Counted from the first letter of the stretch, positions 19,416 to 31,500 are shown. The stretch is 64,000 bases of DNA from Qipengyuania spongiae (GCF_026168555.1 NZ_CP092471.1:1436501-1500500), one strand, 5' to 3'. The notes: generated by a model from the sequence alone, not told the origin. Program-made: numbers and translations.

Positions 19416-19477
19416 CGGACGATGCGTGGCGGAAGCCGCTTCAATCCGCAAGGGAATGGTGGCAAGGGCACGGGTCT

Positions 19478-20848
19478 ATGAACACAGGACACGATTTTGC
19501 CGCCGTCATCCTCGCCGCGGGCAAGGGCACGCGGATGAAGAGCGAACTGCACAAGGTGCTGCACCCCATCGCCGGGAGGCCGATGCTGCATCACCTGATG
19601 GCGCAGGTCGACGCACTGTCTCCGGCGCGCAAAGTGGTCGTCGTCGGCTCCGGTCGCGAGCAGATCGAAGGCGCGCTGGGCGAAGATACGCGCACCTGCG
19701 TTCAGGACCCCCAGCTCGGCACGGGTCATGCGGTGCAACAGGCCGCCGGCGAGCTGGAAGGCTTTCGTGGAGACGTCCTCGTCCTTTATGGCGACGTGCC
19801 CTTCGTGAAGGGGGAGACGATGAAGGCCATGCTCGACCGCCTCCATGCCGAGGATGCGCCGAAAGTGGTGGTGTTGGGCTTCGAGCCGGACGATGCGCTC
19901 GCCTATGGCCGGGTCATTGCCGATGCGGAGGGTCGCATCGCGAGAATGGTCGAGTTCAAGGATGCCGACGAGACCGAGCGCGGCTGTCGGCTGTGCAATT
20001 CGGGCCTGATGGCGGCGCGCGCGGAGGATATGTTCGCGCTGCTCGACCGGGTCGGCAACGACAACGCGCAGGGCGAGTATTATCTTCCCGACATCGTCAA
20101 CATCGCCATCGCCGATGGCGATACCTGCGCCGCCGTCACCACCGCCGATCCGGGCGAGGTCGCCGGGATAAACAGCCGCGCCGAACTCGCCGCCGCCGAA
20201 GCGCTGTGGCAGGCGGAGCAGCGCGAGCACTGGATGGCGGAGGGCGTCACGCTGAGGGCGCCGGACACCGTCTTCTTCAGTTTCGACACCGAACTCGCGC
20301 CCGATGTGGTGGTCGAGCAGAACGTGGTTTTCGGCCCCGGCGTTTCGGTGGCCACGCGCGCGCGGATCAAGAGCTTCAGCCATATCGAAGGCGCGACTAT
20401 CGGCGAGGGCGCACAGGTCGGCCCCTTCGCCCGCCTCAGGCCCGGCGCGGTTATGGAGAAGGACAGCTTCGTCGGCAATTTCGTCGAGATGAAGAAGGCC
20501 GTTCTGGGCGAAGGCGCCAAGGCCAGCCATCTCACCTATCTGGGTGATGCAGAGGTTGGTGCCGGAGCGAATATCGGCGCGGGCACCATCACCTGCAATT
20601 ACGACGGCTATTTCAAGTACAGGACCACTATAGGTCCGCGCGCCTTCATCGGGTCGAACAGCGCGCTGATCGCGCCGGTGCGGATCGGCGCCGATGCCAT
20701 CGTGGCAGCGGGCAGCGCGGTCAGCCGCGACGTGGCCGACGGCGAGATGCGGATGGTGCGCGGCGAGCAGCTGGTCAAGCCGGGCTGGGCCGACCGCTTC
20801 CACGACACGATGAAGAAGAAGAAAGCCGCGGCGAAGAAGGACGGTTGA
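19478..20848 (+). CDS. glmU: Bifunctional GlmU: UDP-GlcNAc pyrophosphorylase / glucosamine-1-P acetyltransferase
   Basis: 456 residues, the full length of E. coli GlmU. The N-terminal pyrophosphorylase has LAAGKGTRM (12-20), GTGHAVQQA and LYGDVPF. The C-terminal left-handed beta-helix acetyltransferase has YLGDAEVG, GAGTITCNYDG and FIGSNSALIAPV. It makes UDP-GlcNAc for peptidoglycan and lipid A in the cytosol. The C-terminal tail is lysine-rich (MKKKKAAAKK). The TGA overlaps the TTG start of the HNH gene. Confidence 0.96.
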   Translation: MNTGHDFAAVILAAGKGTRMKSELHKVLHPIAGRPMLHHLMAQVDALSPARKVVVVGSGREQIEGALGEDTRTCVQDPQLGTGHAVQQAAGELEGFRGDVLVLYGDVPFVKGETMKAMLDRLHAEDAPKVVVLGFEPDDALAYGRVIADAEGRIARMVEFKDADETERGCRLCNSGLMAARAEDMFALLDRVGNDNAQGEYYLPDIVNIAIADGDTCAAVTTADPGEVAGINSRAELAAAEALWQAEQREHWMAEGVTLRAPDTVFFSFDTELAPDVVVEQNVVFGPGVSVATRARIKSFSHIEGATIGEGAQVGPFARLRPGAVMEKDSFVGNFVEMKKAVLGEGAKASHLTYLGDAEVGAGANIGAGTITCNYDGYFKYRTTIGPRAFIGSNSALIAPVRIGADAIVAAGSAVSRDVADGEMRMVRGEQLVKPGWADRFHDTMKKKKAAAKKDG

Positions 20849-21123
20849 GCGAGACGGCCGAAACCTGCTGGCTGTGCCACCGCCCGCTCGGTCGGCGGGT
20901 TCAGCAGCACCATACCGTGCCCAAGGCCAAGCGCGGCCGCGAGACCGTCCCCGTCCACCCGATCTGCCACCGGGCGATCCACGCCAATTTCACCAATGCC
21001 GAGCTGGCGCGGATCGGGACGGACCGCGCGCGTATCCTCGCCAACGAGGCGATAGCGCGCTTCGTCGCGTGGGTGGCGGACAAGCCGCCCGATTTTCACG
21101 CGCCGACCCGCAGTGCGCGCTAG
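20845..21123 (+). CDS. Small HNH-type nuclease-like protein
   Basis: 92 residues from a TTG overlapping the glmU stop (TTGA). Cysteine pair CWLC (8-11), then QQHHTVPKAKRG, then VHPICHRAIHANF: an HNH-like His-metal arrangement. Related small proteins are common in Sphingomonadales but unstudied; neither activity nor target is known. Not part of any recognisable defence or phage module here, so a housekeeping or vestigial role is as likely. Confidence 0.75.
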   Translation: MSETAETCWLCHRPLGRRVQQHHTVPKAKRGRETVPVHPICHRAIHANFTNAELARIGTDRARILANEAIARFVAWVADKPPDFHAPTRSAR

Positions 21124-21127
21124 ACTG

Positions 21128-21160
21128 AAAAAAAGGGCGACCCGCGGGCCGCCCTTTTCC
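21128..21160. terminator. Bidirectional intrinsic terminator
   Basis: Arms aaaagggcg (21131-21139) and cgccctttt (21150-21158), with inner ccc/ggg pairs, flanked by A-run and T-run. It sits between the convergent HNH and prolyl oligopeptidase genes and would stop both transcripts. Confidence 0.85.
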
Positions 21161-21177
21161 TGTTCCGATCGGCGCTC

Positions 21178-23286
21178 TCAGTCCGCCAGCCGCTGGAGCA
21201 GGTAGACGAATTGTAGGGCCTGGATCTTGGCGCGCTGTTCGTTGTCCACGCCGCCCGAATGGCCGCCCTGCGTATCCTCGAAGTAATAATAGTCCTGGCC
21301 AAGCTCCTTGACCCGCGCCGCGCCCTTGCGGGCATGGGCCGGGTGGGTCCGGTCGTCGGCGGTCGAGGCCCAGAAGAAGGGCGAAGGGTAGTCCTTGTTC
21401 TCGAGCAGCTTCTGATAGGGCGAATAGGGTTCGATCCAGGCGCGCTGTTCGGGAATGCGCGGATCGCCATATTCGCCAATCCACGAGGCGCCCCGGCCTA
21501 TCTCGTGATAGCGAAGCATGTCGAACAGCGGGATCTGGACGATCGCCGCGTCGAACAGGTTGGGGCGCTGGGTAAAGGCCGTGCCGACCAGCAACCCGCC
21601 CTGCGACCCGCCCTGGATGCCGAAATGATCGGCGCTGGTGATCCCGCGCGCGATCGCATCCTCGGCGATGGCGATGAAATCGTCCCAAGTGCGCTGCTTG
21701 TTCTCGCGGATCGCGGTCTGGTGCCAGTTCGGGCCGAACTCGCCGCCGCCGCGCATGTTGCCGAGGATGTAGACCCCGCCGCGCTCCAGCCACATCTTGC
21801 CGGTCGCGCCGAGATAGCCGGGCAGGCGCGGCACCTGGAAACCGCCATAGCCGGTCAGCAGGGTGGGGTTGGTCCCATCCTTCGTCGCGCCTTCGGGCAT
21901 CACGACGAAATACGGGATCTTGGTCCCGTCGGCGCTGGTCGCCTCGTACTGCTCGACCGTCATGCCGGCGGCATCGAAGCGGGCCGGGCTCGTCTTGATC
22001 GGCTCGGGATTGGATCCATCGGCACTATAATAGACCGTGGAGGGCGTGAGGAAGTCGGTCGAGGAGAACATTACCTCGCCCGTTTCGTCCGACGCGGCGG
22101 AAATCCCGACCGTAGCGTTCTGGGGCAAAGCCACCTCGGCCACCGACCATTCACCGTCGGCGAAGTCGAATTTCAGCACCTGCCCGCGCACATTGTCGAG
22201 CAAGTTGACGTAGAGGCTGTCGGCGGAGGTGGCGAGGCCCTGCTTGGTCTGGCGCTCGGCGGGCGCCCAGACCAGCGACTTCGCCGCGCCGTTGGGATCG
22301 GCCTTGAACTCTTCCAGATCGGCCGAGATCAGCGAATCCGCAGCAAAGGTCTGGCCGCCCGTCTCCCAGTCGACATCGGTGCTGAACAGGACGCGCCCGT
22401 CGACGATGCCCGCGATACCGGCCTTCGTCGGCAGGTCGAGCTTCTGCCAATCGCCATCCTGCCACCAGTAATAGGCGCTCTCGTGGAACGACAGGCCGCG
22501 CCGCGCGAGGCGGCCGTGGATGGTGCCGCTCGAATCGCGCAGCAGGCTGGCGCCCGAGGACACGTCGGTCGGCTCGCCCCGGAAGATTTCCGGCGCTTCG
22601 GCGAGCGGCGTGCCGCGCTTCCATTCGCGGGTGGTGAAGGGGTAGCGGCTTTCGGTCAGCGTGCCCTCGCCGAAATCCCGGCTGACGAGCAGCGTGTCCC
22701 TGTCGACCCACTGGGCGCTGCCCTGGCTTTCCGGCAGACGGAAGCCGCCTTCCACGAACTGGCGGGTCTCCATGTCGAATTCGCGCAGCTCGCCGGCATC
22801 CTTGCCGCCGTCACTCAGGCTGACGAGGCAGTAACGCTCCTCGGGCGGCAGGCAGTTCATGCCCTGGAACACCCACTCGCGCCCCTCGGCAGCGGCCAGC
22901 GCGTCGATGTCGAGCACGGTTTCCCACTGGGGCGTATCGGTGCGGTAGCTGTCGAGCGTGGTGAGGCGCAGAAGACCCTTGGGGTTGGTCGCATCCTGCC
23001 AGAAATTGACCAGGCCGTAGGGCGTGAAGCTGACGCCGGGAATGCGATCCGTGGCGTCGAAGATCGCCAGCGCCTCGTTCTTCAGCATGTCGAAGCGCGG
23101 GTCTCCGGCGAGGAGTTCCATGGTGCGGGCGTTCTCGCCCTCGACCCAGGCGAGCGCACGGTCGCTGCGCGCTTCCTCGAGCCAGATATAGGGGTCCTCT
23201 TCGGGACCGGGTACGCCGTCCTGCGCGGCGGCCGATTGTGCGATGGTCATGGCCGCTGCGATGGCGAGCGTCGATACGAATTTCAA
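21178..23286 (-). CDS. Exported prolyl oligopeptidase (S9A)
   Basis: 702 residues from a TTG preceded by GGGAG 7 bases away. Signal peptide about 1-22 (AQSAAAQ), beta-propeller about 40-440, then an alpha/beta-hydrolase domain. The catalytic triad is S561 (GGSQGG), D644 (DDRTHP) and H676 (GGHSGG). Cuts short peptides after proline; the signal peptide suggests periplasmic or outer-surface action. Propeller repeats are diverged from the mammalian enzyme. The longer open frame upstream has no signal-peptide character. Confidence 0.9.
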   Translation of the reverse strand: MKFVSTLAIAAAMTIAQSAAAQDGVPGPEEDPYIWLEEARSDRALAWVEGENARTMELLAGDPRFDMLKNEALAIFDATDRIPGVSFTPYGLVNFWQDATNPKGLLRLTTLDSYRTDTPQWETVLDIDALAAAEGREWVFQGMNCLPPEERYCLVSLSDGGKDAGELREFDMETRQFVEGGFRLPESQGSAQWVDRDTLLVSRDFGEGTLTESRYPFTTREWKRGTPLAEAPEIFRGEPTDVSSGASLLRDSSGTIHGRLARRGLSFHESAYYWWQDGDWQKLDLPTKAGIAGIVDGRVLFSTDVDWETGGQTFAADSLISADLEEFKADPNGAAKSLVWAPAERQTKQGLATSADSLYVNLLDNVRGQVLKFDFADGEWSVAEVALPQNATVGISAASDETGEVMFSSTDFLTPSTVYYSADGSNPEPIKTSPARFDAAGMTVEQYEATSADGTKIPYFVVMPEGATKDGTNPTLLTGYGGFQVPRLPGYLGATGKMWLERGGVYILGNMRGGGEFGPNWHQTAIRENKQRTWDDFIAIAEDAIARGITSADHFGIQGGSQGGLLVGTAFTQRPNLFDAAIVQIPLFDMLRYHEIGRGASWIGEYGDPRIPEQRAWIEPYSPYQKLLENKDYPSPFFWASTADDRTHPAHARKGAARVKELGQDYYYFEDTQGGHSGGVDNEQRAKIQALQFVYLLQRLAD

Positions 23287-23386
23287 TTGCAGTCTCCCGT
23301 TTCCTTGCCGGGAGGAATGCACGATTCCCGCGCGAAAGCAAAAGCGCGTCCGCAGTAATCGACGAAAAGCCGAGGGCGTTCGACGC

Positions 23387-23428
23387 AAAAAGGGAGCCGC
23401 CCGCGATGTGCGGACGGCTCCCCTTTTT
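23387..23428 (-). terminator. Intrinsic terminator of the atp operon
   Basis: Minus-strand hairpin with arms gggagccg/cggctccc extended by ccgc/gcgg and one bulge, followed by a T5 tract. It lies 17 bases after the atpC stop. Confidence 0.85.
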
Positions 23429-23444
23429 CAGCATCGGTGGAGGC

Positions 23445-23702
23445 TCAGCCCTCGACGTGTTCGGCGAGAACGGTCAGCCCCTTGTCGCCCACCTCGGCAA
23501 ACCCGCCGCGAACCATGATGGTCTCGGGCGTCGCGCCGTCGCGGGCGTAGATCTTCACTTCGCCATCGCGGATGGTCGACATGAAGGGCGCGTGTCCTTC
23601 GAGCACGCCGAACTCGCCTTCCGTTCCCGGGACGACCACCATGTAGACATCCTCGGAGCGGACCAGCTTGGCCGGCGTGACGAGTTCGAAATGCAGGGCC
23701 AT
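23445..23702 (-). CDS. atpC: ATP synthase F1 epsilon subunit, short form
   Basis: 85 residues: [26 protein letters not shown].. [13 protein letters not shown].. EVKIYA.. VRGGFAEV, i.e. the N-terminal beta-sandwich only. E. coli epsilon has about 138 residues with a C-terminal two-helix domain that inhibits ATPase; that domain is absent and the TGA is followed by the operon terminator. Short epsilon is usual in this group, where the separate zeta subunit (DUF1476) is the known inhibitor in related alphaproteobacteria. Last gene of the operon, 4 bases after atpD. Confidence 0.95.
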   Translation of the reverse strand: MALHFELVTPAKLVRSEDVYMVVVPGTEGEFGVLEGHAPFMSTIRDGEVKIYARDGATPETIMVRGGFAEVGDKGLTVLAEHVEG

Positions 23703-23706
23703 GCTG

Positions 23707-25167
<1,461 letters not shown>

Positions 25168-25196
25168 CTATGTCCTGACTTGGTGTTTATCGCGCC

Positions 25197-25535
25197 TTAG
25201 CCGACGCAAACGTTTTCCGGATCGGCGAAGGCCCAGCCGCCATCCTGGGCGGTGAGGGTGGCTTTGTTGCGGAGGTACTCGTCTTCGCCGAGGCCGAATT
25301 CGCACACGACGTCGGGCGAACCCATTCCGGCGCGGCGGCAGACGGCGGTGTTGACCGCATCGTCCTCGGGGCACGCTTCGGCATATTTCTCGGTGAACAG
25401 GGCCTGGTCGGGCGCGGGCAGGCTCTCGACCGGCTCGGGCGCCGCGACCTGGCTATCGGCGGGCGCAGGCGCCGGCTCGTCACCGCACGCGGCGATGGCG
25501 AGAACGAGGGGGAGGGCGAAGAAAAGCTTGTTCAC
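25197..25535 (-). CDS. Small cysteine-rich lipoprotein inside the atp operon
   Basis: 112 residues. Signal sequence with lipobox LAIAAC (Cys17), then a Pro/Ala linker, then a compact domain with four cysteines (EACPEDDA, TAVCRRAG, DVVCEFGL, ENVCVG) that could form two disulfides in the periplasm. It lies between atpG and atpD on the same strand, with 44- and 32-base gaps, so it is very likely on the atp transcript. I do not recognise the family. F0 subunits are not in the window. Confidence 0.8.
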   Translation of the reverse strand: MNKLFFALPLVLAIAACGDEPAPAPADSQVAAPEPVESLPAPDQALFTEKYAEACPEDDAVNTAVCRRAGMGSPDVVCEFGLGEDEYLRNKATLTAQDGGWAFADPENVCVG

Positions 25536-25579
25536 GTAATCTGGTCCTTGCAGCGCCCGAGAGGGCGTATCAGCGATCG

Positions 25580-26470
25580 TCAGAGTGCTTCGGCACCCGC
25601 GATGATCTCGATAAGTTCGGTGGTGATCGCGGCCTGGCGGCTGCGGTTGTACTGGATGGTGAGGTCCTTGATCAGATCGCCGGCATTGCGCGTGGCGTTG
25701 TCCATCGCGGTCATCGAGGCGCCCTGTTCGGACGCCTCGCGCTCGAGCAGCGCGGCGAAGAGCTGGGTACGCACGTAGCGCGGCAGCAATTCCTCGAGGA
25801 TCGCTTCCTCGTCGGGCTCGTAATCGACCACGGCGCCGCCGACCGTCTTCCCCTTGCCGCCTTCGGCGGTTTCCTGGGGCGAGGGGACGGGGATCAGCTG
25901 ATCGATGGTCGGGGCCTGGACCAGCGCCGACTGGAACACCGGATAGACCAGATGCGCGACATCGAATTCGCCCTTCTCGAACCGCTCGATCAGGTCCTTA
26001 CCGATGGCCTCGGCCTCGTCGAAGCCCGGCGTGCGGACGTCGGAGGTGTCGAAATGCTTCTCGATCCGGTCGGCATAGTCGCGCTTGATCGGCGCGCGGC
26101 CCTTCTTGCCGACGAGGTAGAACTGCACATCCTTTCCCGCGGCGATCAGTTCCTTCGCCTTGACCTTGGCGGCCTTGACGATGTTGGCGTTGAGACCGCC
26201 GCACAGGCCCTTGTCGGTGTTGACCACCACCAGCAGGTGCCGCTGGTCGCTGCCGGTGCCGCGGAACAGCATCGGCGCGCTGTCGCCCGCCACCTTGCTC
26301 GCGAGGCTGGCCATCACGTCGGCAAGACGCTCGGCATAGGGGCGCGCCTCTTCGGCACGCGCCTGCGCACGCCGAAGCTTGGCGGCTGCGACCATCTGCT
26401 TGGCCTTGGTGATCTTCTGGGTCGACTTGACCGAGTTGATGCGGCCCTTGAGTTCTTTCAGGCTAGCCAT
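25580..26470 (-). CDS. atpG: ATP synthase F1 gamma subunit
   Basis: 296 residues. Central rotor stalk of F1. N-terminal [35 protein letters not shown] and C-terminal [38 protein letters not shown] helices are the family signatures. A short insertion ([17 protein letters not shown], about residues 200-216) is absent in E. coli; related insertions occur in alphaproteobacteria. Confidence 0.97.
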   Translation of the reverse strand: MASLKELKGRINSVKSTQKITKAKQMVAAAKLRRAQARAEEARPYAERLADVMASLASKVAGDSAPMLFRGTGSDQRHLLVVVNTDKGLCGGLNANIVKAAKVKAKELIAAGKDVQFYLVGKKGRAPIKRDYADRIEKHFDTSDVRTPGFDEAEAIGKDLIERFEKGEFDVAHLVYPVFQSALVQAPTIDQLIPVPSPQETAEGGKGKTVGGAVVDYEPDEEAILEELLPRYVRTQLFAALLEREASEQGASMTAMDNATRNAGDLIKDLTIQYNRSRQAAITTELIEIIAGAEAL

Positions 26471-26502
26471 TTCGGCTCCCTATCTCGTGTGCGCTCAATG
26501 GT

Positions 26503-28044
<1,542 letters not shown>

Positions 28045-28599
28045 TTAGGCCTTCATGGCTTGGGATAGCGAATTGAGACGGGTGCGGATCGAACCGTCGA
28101 TCCGCTTCGATCCGATGGTGACGACGAGACCGCCGAGCAGGTCGGGGTCCACCTTCGTCGTGAGCTTCACGGTGCGGCCTTCGCGCGCGGTCAGCTTGCC
28201 TTTCAGCGTATCGATCTGCGCGTCGGTCAGCGGGTGGGCACTGGTGACCTCGGCCGTCACCTCGCCGCGCTGGGCGGCGGCGATGGCGCGGAAGGCGCGG
28301 GTGATGCCCGGCAGCTGCGACAGGCGGCGGTTCTGCGCCAGCGTGCCGAGGAATTTCTGGGTCAGCTCGGTCAGGCCCATGATTGCCGAAACGCCCCACA
28401 GCGCCTTCTCGGCCTGCGAGCGACCGACCCGCGGGCTGGTCGTCAGCGTTTTCAGTTCGGGCGATTCGGCGAGAGCGACCTGGAGCTTCTCCATGTCCGA
28501 TTCGACCGCAGCGACCGTGCCGGCCTCGGATGCGAGGTCGAACAGGGCAGAGGCGTAACGCCCTGCCAGGCTTGCCTGAATACCGGCGGAAAGTTCCAC
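28045..28599 (-). CDS. atpH: ATP synthase F1 delta subunit
   Basis: 184 residues from GTG ([23 protein letters not shown]). Peripheral-stalk subunit joining F1 to F0. The C-terminal [24 protein letters not shown] is the family signature. An ATG 22 codons upstream is in frame but adds an unlikely N terminus. First gene of the F1 operon; in alphaproteobacteria the F0 genes form a separate operon, which agrees with their absence here. Confidence 0.95.
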   Translation of the reverse strand: MELSAGIQASLAGRYASALFDLASEAGTVAAVESDMEKLQVALAESPELKTLTTSPRVGRSQAEKALWGVSAIMGLTELTQKFLGTLAQNRRLSQLPGITRAFRAIAAAQRGEVTAEVTSAHPLTDAQIDTLKGKLTAREGRTVKLTTKVDPDLLGGLVVTIGSKRIDGSIRTRLNSLSQAMKA

Positions 28600-28692
28600 G
28601 CGTTCTCGTCCTCTAAGAAGGGAGCGGAAAATAACGATGCGATGCTCGACATCGGTAGGGCGCACAAACGCCTCCCCGACGGGGCTGGCGCG

Positions 28693-28721
28693 CGGTTAGC
28701 ATCGGGTCCCCGGGTTTGCAA
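28693..28721 (-). promoter_or_regulatory. Candidate promoter of the atp operon
   Basis: On the minus strand, TTGCAA (28716-28721) and TAACCG (28693-28698) are separated by 17 bases, about 95 bases before the atpH GTG. Spacing is ideal, the -10 is weak. Confidence 0.35.
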
Positions 28722-28790
28722 CCGGGACGGCGCGATTAGCGGGCAGGGCGGCTGCGGTTCGGGGCGAGCGGTCCCCGTTGGACGGTGACG

Positions 28791-30386
28791 CTACTCGCTC
28801 GTCACGCGGCAATCATAGACCAGCCGCTCGTTGGGCTGGTCCGGCAGCGTCGCCAGAACGGCGCTCTGGCGCTCGCCCAGGACGGTGGAGGCATCGGGCG
28901 CCTCGCAACTGGGCGCGGAATAGTCGCCCCGTGCCGACCGGGCGGCCCCCATCGCGCTGCGGCCAAGCAGATAGCGCTCGGTCCGGAACACACGCCGGTC
29001 GGGATCGAAGCTGTTTACCGAGACCGCCTGCTCGTCGTTCGGCACCAGAACGCGCGACCAGCTGCCCGCATCGTAACCATATTGCGTGCGGCCGTTGACG
29101 CAGCCCTCGGGCGACCACTCGAAGGCGATGTCGTCGGTCTCCGCCCCGGTCACCCGGCTGCGGCGCGCATCGAGCGTGCAGACATAACGCCGCGTTCCGG
29201 CGGAAGCGGCGGGCGATCCGTCCGTTCCCTCGCCGGAATCGGCGCCGGTGGCCGAGGCGATGCGGCGGTCGACTTCCTCGATCCCCGGGCGGGTCAGGTG
29301 GAGCAGGACGGCAATGCCCGCCAAGGCGATCGCAGCCCCTGCCGCGACGCGGTTGCGCACCGGCCATGCGGCGAGGCCCCGCTGCTCGATGCCGTCCTCG
29401 TCGAGACCCGGGGCGGGCCGCTTTTCGAGCGCCCACCAGGCGAGACCGGCTGCGACAAGAAGGAGCGCGAAGGCGCCCAGCAGACGGTCGTCGCGCTCGC
29501 CGAGCACCTGCATCTCCGCCTCGAACCTTGCCCGCTCGCGTTTCTCCCGCTGTTCCTCGCTGCGGCTGGCGAGGGCGGCGCGGGCGCGGTCCTGCTCGGC
29601 TTCGGCGCGCGCGCGTTCCTCCGCGTCGAGATCGGCGAGGCTGCGGCAGGCAGCGTCGTTGATGCGGGGGGTGATCCCGTTGGCGCGCAGGAAGGGCAGC
29701 AGTTCGCGGTTGGACACGGCGAAGAAGAACTCCGCGTCCGATCCGCCCGAATCCGCGCCGAAGCTGTTGACGCCGAGCACGCGGCCGCATCCGTCGAGCA
29801 GAGGCCCGCCCGAATTGCCGCGCGCGATCGGCGCGGTGTGGAGGATGGTGTCGAATTGGCGGCTGGGCCGCGTTCCCGAAAGGAATCCGCGGCTCTTCAC
29901 CGGGGGCTGCGCCTGGAAGATGTCGCCCGCGCCGAGGCCTTGCGCCTTGTCGACGTTCATCGGGTAGCCGACCGAATAGACCTCTCCGCTGTCGCCCGCC
30001 GTGCCGCTGGCGAGCGTCAGCGGGGGCAGGCGCAGGGTGCCTTCGACCGCGATCAGGGCAAGGTCGTTGCGCGGACTGAGCGCGACGATCCGGCCGGCCA
30101 CCGCCTCGCCCCCGTCGGAAGGGACGATGCCGATGGCAAGCCCGTCGTCGCGGATGACATCGCGCACGACATGCGCGTTGGTGACGATCCGCCCGTCCGC
30201 CACGGCAAAGCCGGTGCCGTGGCCGACGGGGTAGAGCTCTTCCCCGTCCGTGCCGAACACGATCACCCGCACCACGCCGCGCGCCGCCGCGTCGATATCG
30301 GCGGGCTCGGCGCGCGCCGATCCAGCGAGAACCAGCGCGCAGAAAGCGGCGAGACAGGCGAAAATGCGGACCATCGCCGCGGGCAT
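28791..30386 (-). CDS. Membrane-anchored trypsin-like serine protease with unknown C-terminal part
   Basis: 531 residues. Signal peptide about 1-26, trypsin-like domain about 33-240 with triad H72 (TNAHVV), D108 (RNDLALI) and S192 (GNSGGP), an acidic/basic coiled coil about 250-298, a hydrophobic segment 302-320, a linker, a second one about 346-364, then about 165 residues with Cys (RRYVCTLDARR, GDYSAPSCEAP, YDCRVTSE) of no recognised family. Two membrane segments after a secreted protease domain put both ends outside the cytoplasm. There is no PDZ domain, so it is not a normal DegP/HtrA. An ATG 4 codons downstream is an equal start. Confidence 0.82.
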   Translation of the reverse strand: MPAAMVRIFACLAAFCALVLAGSARAEPADIDAAARGVVRVIVFGTDGEELYPVGHGTGFAVADGRIVTNAHVVRDVIRDDGLAIGIVPSDGGEAVAGRIVALSPRNDLALIAVEGTLRLPPLTLASGTAGDSGEVYSVGYPMNVDKAQGLGAGDIFQAQPPVKSRGFLSGTRPSRQFDTILHTAPIARGNSGGPLLDGCGRVLGVNSFGADSGGSDAEFFFAVSNRELLPFLRANGITPRINDAACRSLADLDAEERARAEAEQDRARAALASRSEEQREKRERARFEAEMQVLGERDDRLLGAFALLLVAAGLAWWALEKRPAPGLDEDGIEQRGLAAWPVRNRVAAGAAIALAGIAVLLHLTRPGIEEVDRRIASATGADSGEGTDGSPAASAGTRRYVCTLDARRSRVTGAETDDIAFEWSPEGCVNGRTQYGYDAGSWSRVLVPNDEQAVSVNSFDPDRRVFRTERYLLGRSAMGAARSARGDYSAPSCEAPDASTVLGERQSAVLATLPDQPNERLVYDCRVTSE

Positions 30387-30456
30387 TACCGCGCTCGCGA
30401 CATTGACCGCAAGCTTCGGGATGCGCAGTCTGTCCGGCAGGGATATTCTCCGCTGC

Positions 30457-31500
30457 ATGAACCTGCATTCCTCCTCTCCCCCGCTCACCGACGAGGACCG
30501 CTGGCGGATCGTGCGCGCGCGGGATCGGCGCTATGACGGGGCGTTCCTGACCGGGGTGCACTCGACCGGCATCTATTGCCGGCCGTCCTGCCCGGCGCGC
30601 ACGCCCCTGCGGCGCAATGTCCGCTTCTATGCCGACGCGGCTGCGGCCGAGGCGGCGGGTCTGCGCCCCTGCAAGCGCTGCGCCCCCGATCGCCAGAGCC
30701 GCGACGAGGCGGCGGTGCTGGCCGCGCTGGCGCTGCTGCGCGAGGCGGAGGAGGCGATCCCGCTCGACCAACTCGCCCGCCACAGTGGATACTCGCCGAC
30801 GCATTTCCAGCGCATCTTCACCCGCGCCATCGGGCTTTCACCGGCCGCGTACCAGCGAGCCTTGCGCCGCGAGCGCGCGGGCGCGGCGTTGGAAAGCGGC
30901 GGCAGCGTGACCGAGGCGATCTACAGCGGGGGCTATGGCGCGGCGTCGCGCTTCTACGAGGACAGGAAGGATATCGGGATGACGGCTGGTGAATGGCGCG
31001 ATGGCGGGCGGGGCCGCACGATCCACTGGGCCTTCGTGTCGACGACGATGGGCGAGATGCTCGTCGCCGCCACCGACAGGGGCGTCTGCTGTCTTTCCTT
31101 CGGCGAGAGCGAGCCAGACTTGCGGCGTCGCTTCCCCAATGCCGAACTGGTCGAAGGCGGGGAAGAGTTTCGGGCGCTGTTCGAACAAGTCGCCGCTGCG
31201 GTCGAGACGCCGGGCACGGGCGCGGACATTCCGCTGGACGTGAAAGGCACTGCCTTCCAGCAGCGCGTCTGGCAGGCCCTGCGCGAAATTCCGGCCGGGG
31301 AAACCCGCAGCTACGGACAGCTTGCTGCCGCGCTCGGCAATCCGAAGGCCAGCCGGGCGGTGGGCGGAGCGAACGGAGCAAACAACATCGCGGTCCTCAT
31401 ACCCTGCCACCGGGTGATCGCCGCCGATGGCGGGTTGGGGGGCTACGCTTACGGCACGACGATCAAGTCCGAACTGCTGCGTCGCGAACGTCGGTCCTGA
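30457..31500 (+). CDS. ada: Ada: methylphosphotriester/O6-methylguanine DNA repair protein and regulator
   Basis: 347 residues. Complete three-part Ada: an N-terminal zinc domain with four cysteines C41, C45, C72, C75 (CRPSC, PCKRC), where one takes methyl from phosphotriesters; an AraC helix-turn-helix (about 85-180, YSPTHFQRIFTRAIGLSPAAYQ); and a C-terminal methyltransferase with PCHR (C317). Methylated Ada activates alkylation-response genes. Divergent from the protease gene by a 70-base gap. Confidence 0.95.
   Translation: MNLHSSSPPLTDEDRWRIVRARDRRYDGAFLTGVHSTGIYCRPSCPARTPLRRNVRFYADAAAAEAAGLRPCKRCAPDRQSRDEAAVLAALALLREAEEAIPLDQLARHSGYSPTHFQRIFTRAIGLSPAAYQRALRRERAGAALESGGSVTEAIYSGGYGAASRFYEDRKDIGMTAGEWRDGGRGRTIHWAFVSTTMGEMLVAATDRGVCCLSFGESEPDLRRRFPNAELVEGGEEFRALFEQVAAAVETPGTGADIPLDVKGTAFQQRVWQALREIPAGETRSYGQLAAALGNPKASRAVGGANGANNIAVLIPCHRVIAADGGLGGYAYGTTIKSELLRRERRS

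Noticed and set aside
21259..23358. 699-codon open frame antisense to the prolyl oligopeptidase
   Set aside because: Same cause; the opposite strand has a full catalytic triad and signal peptide.
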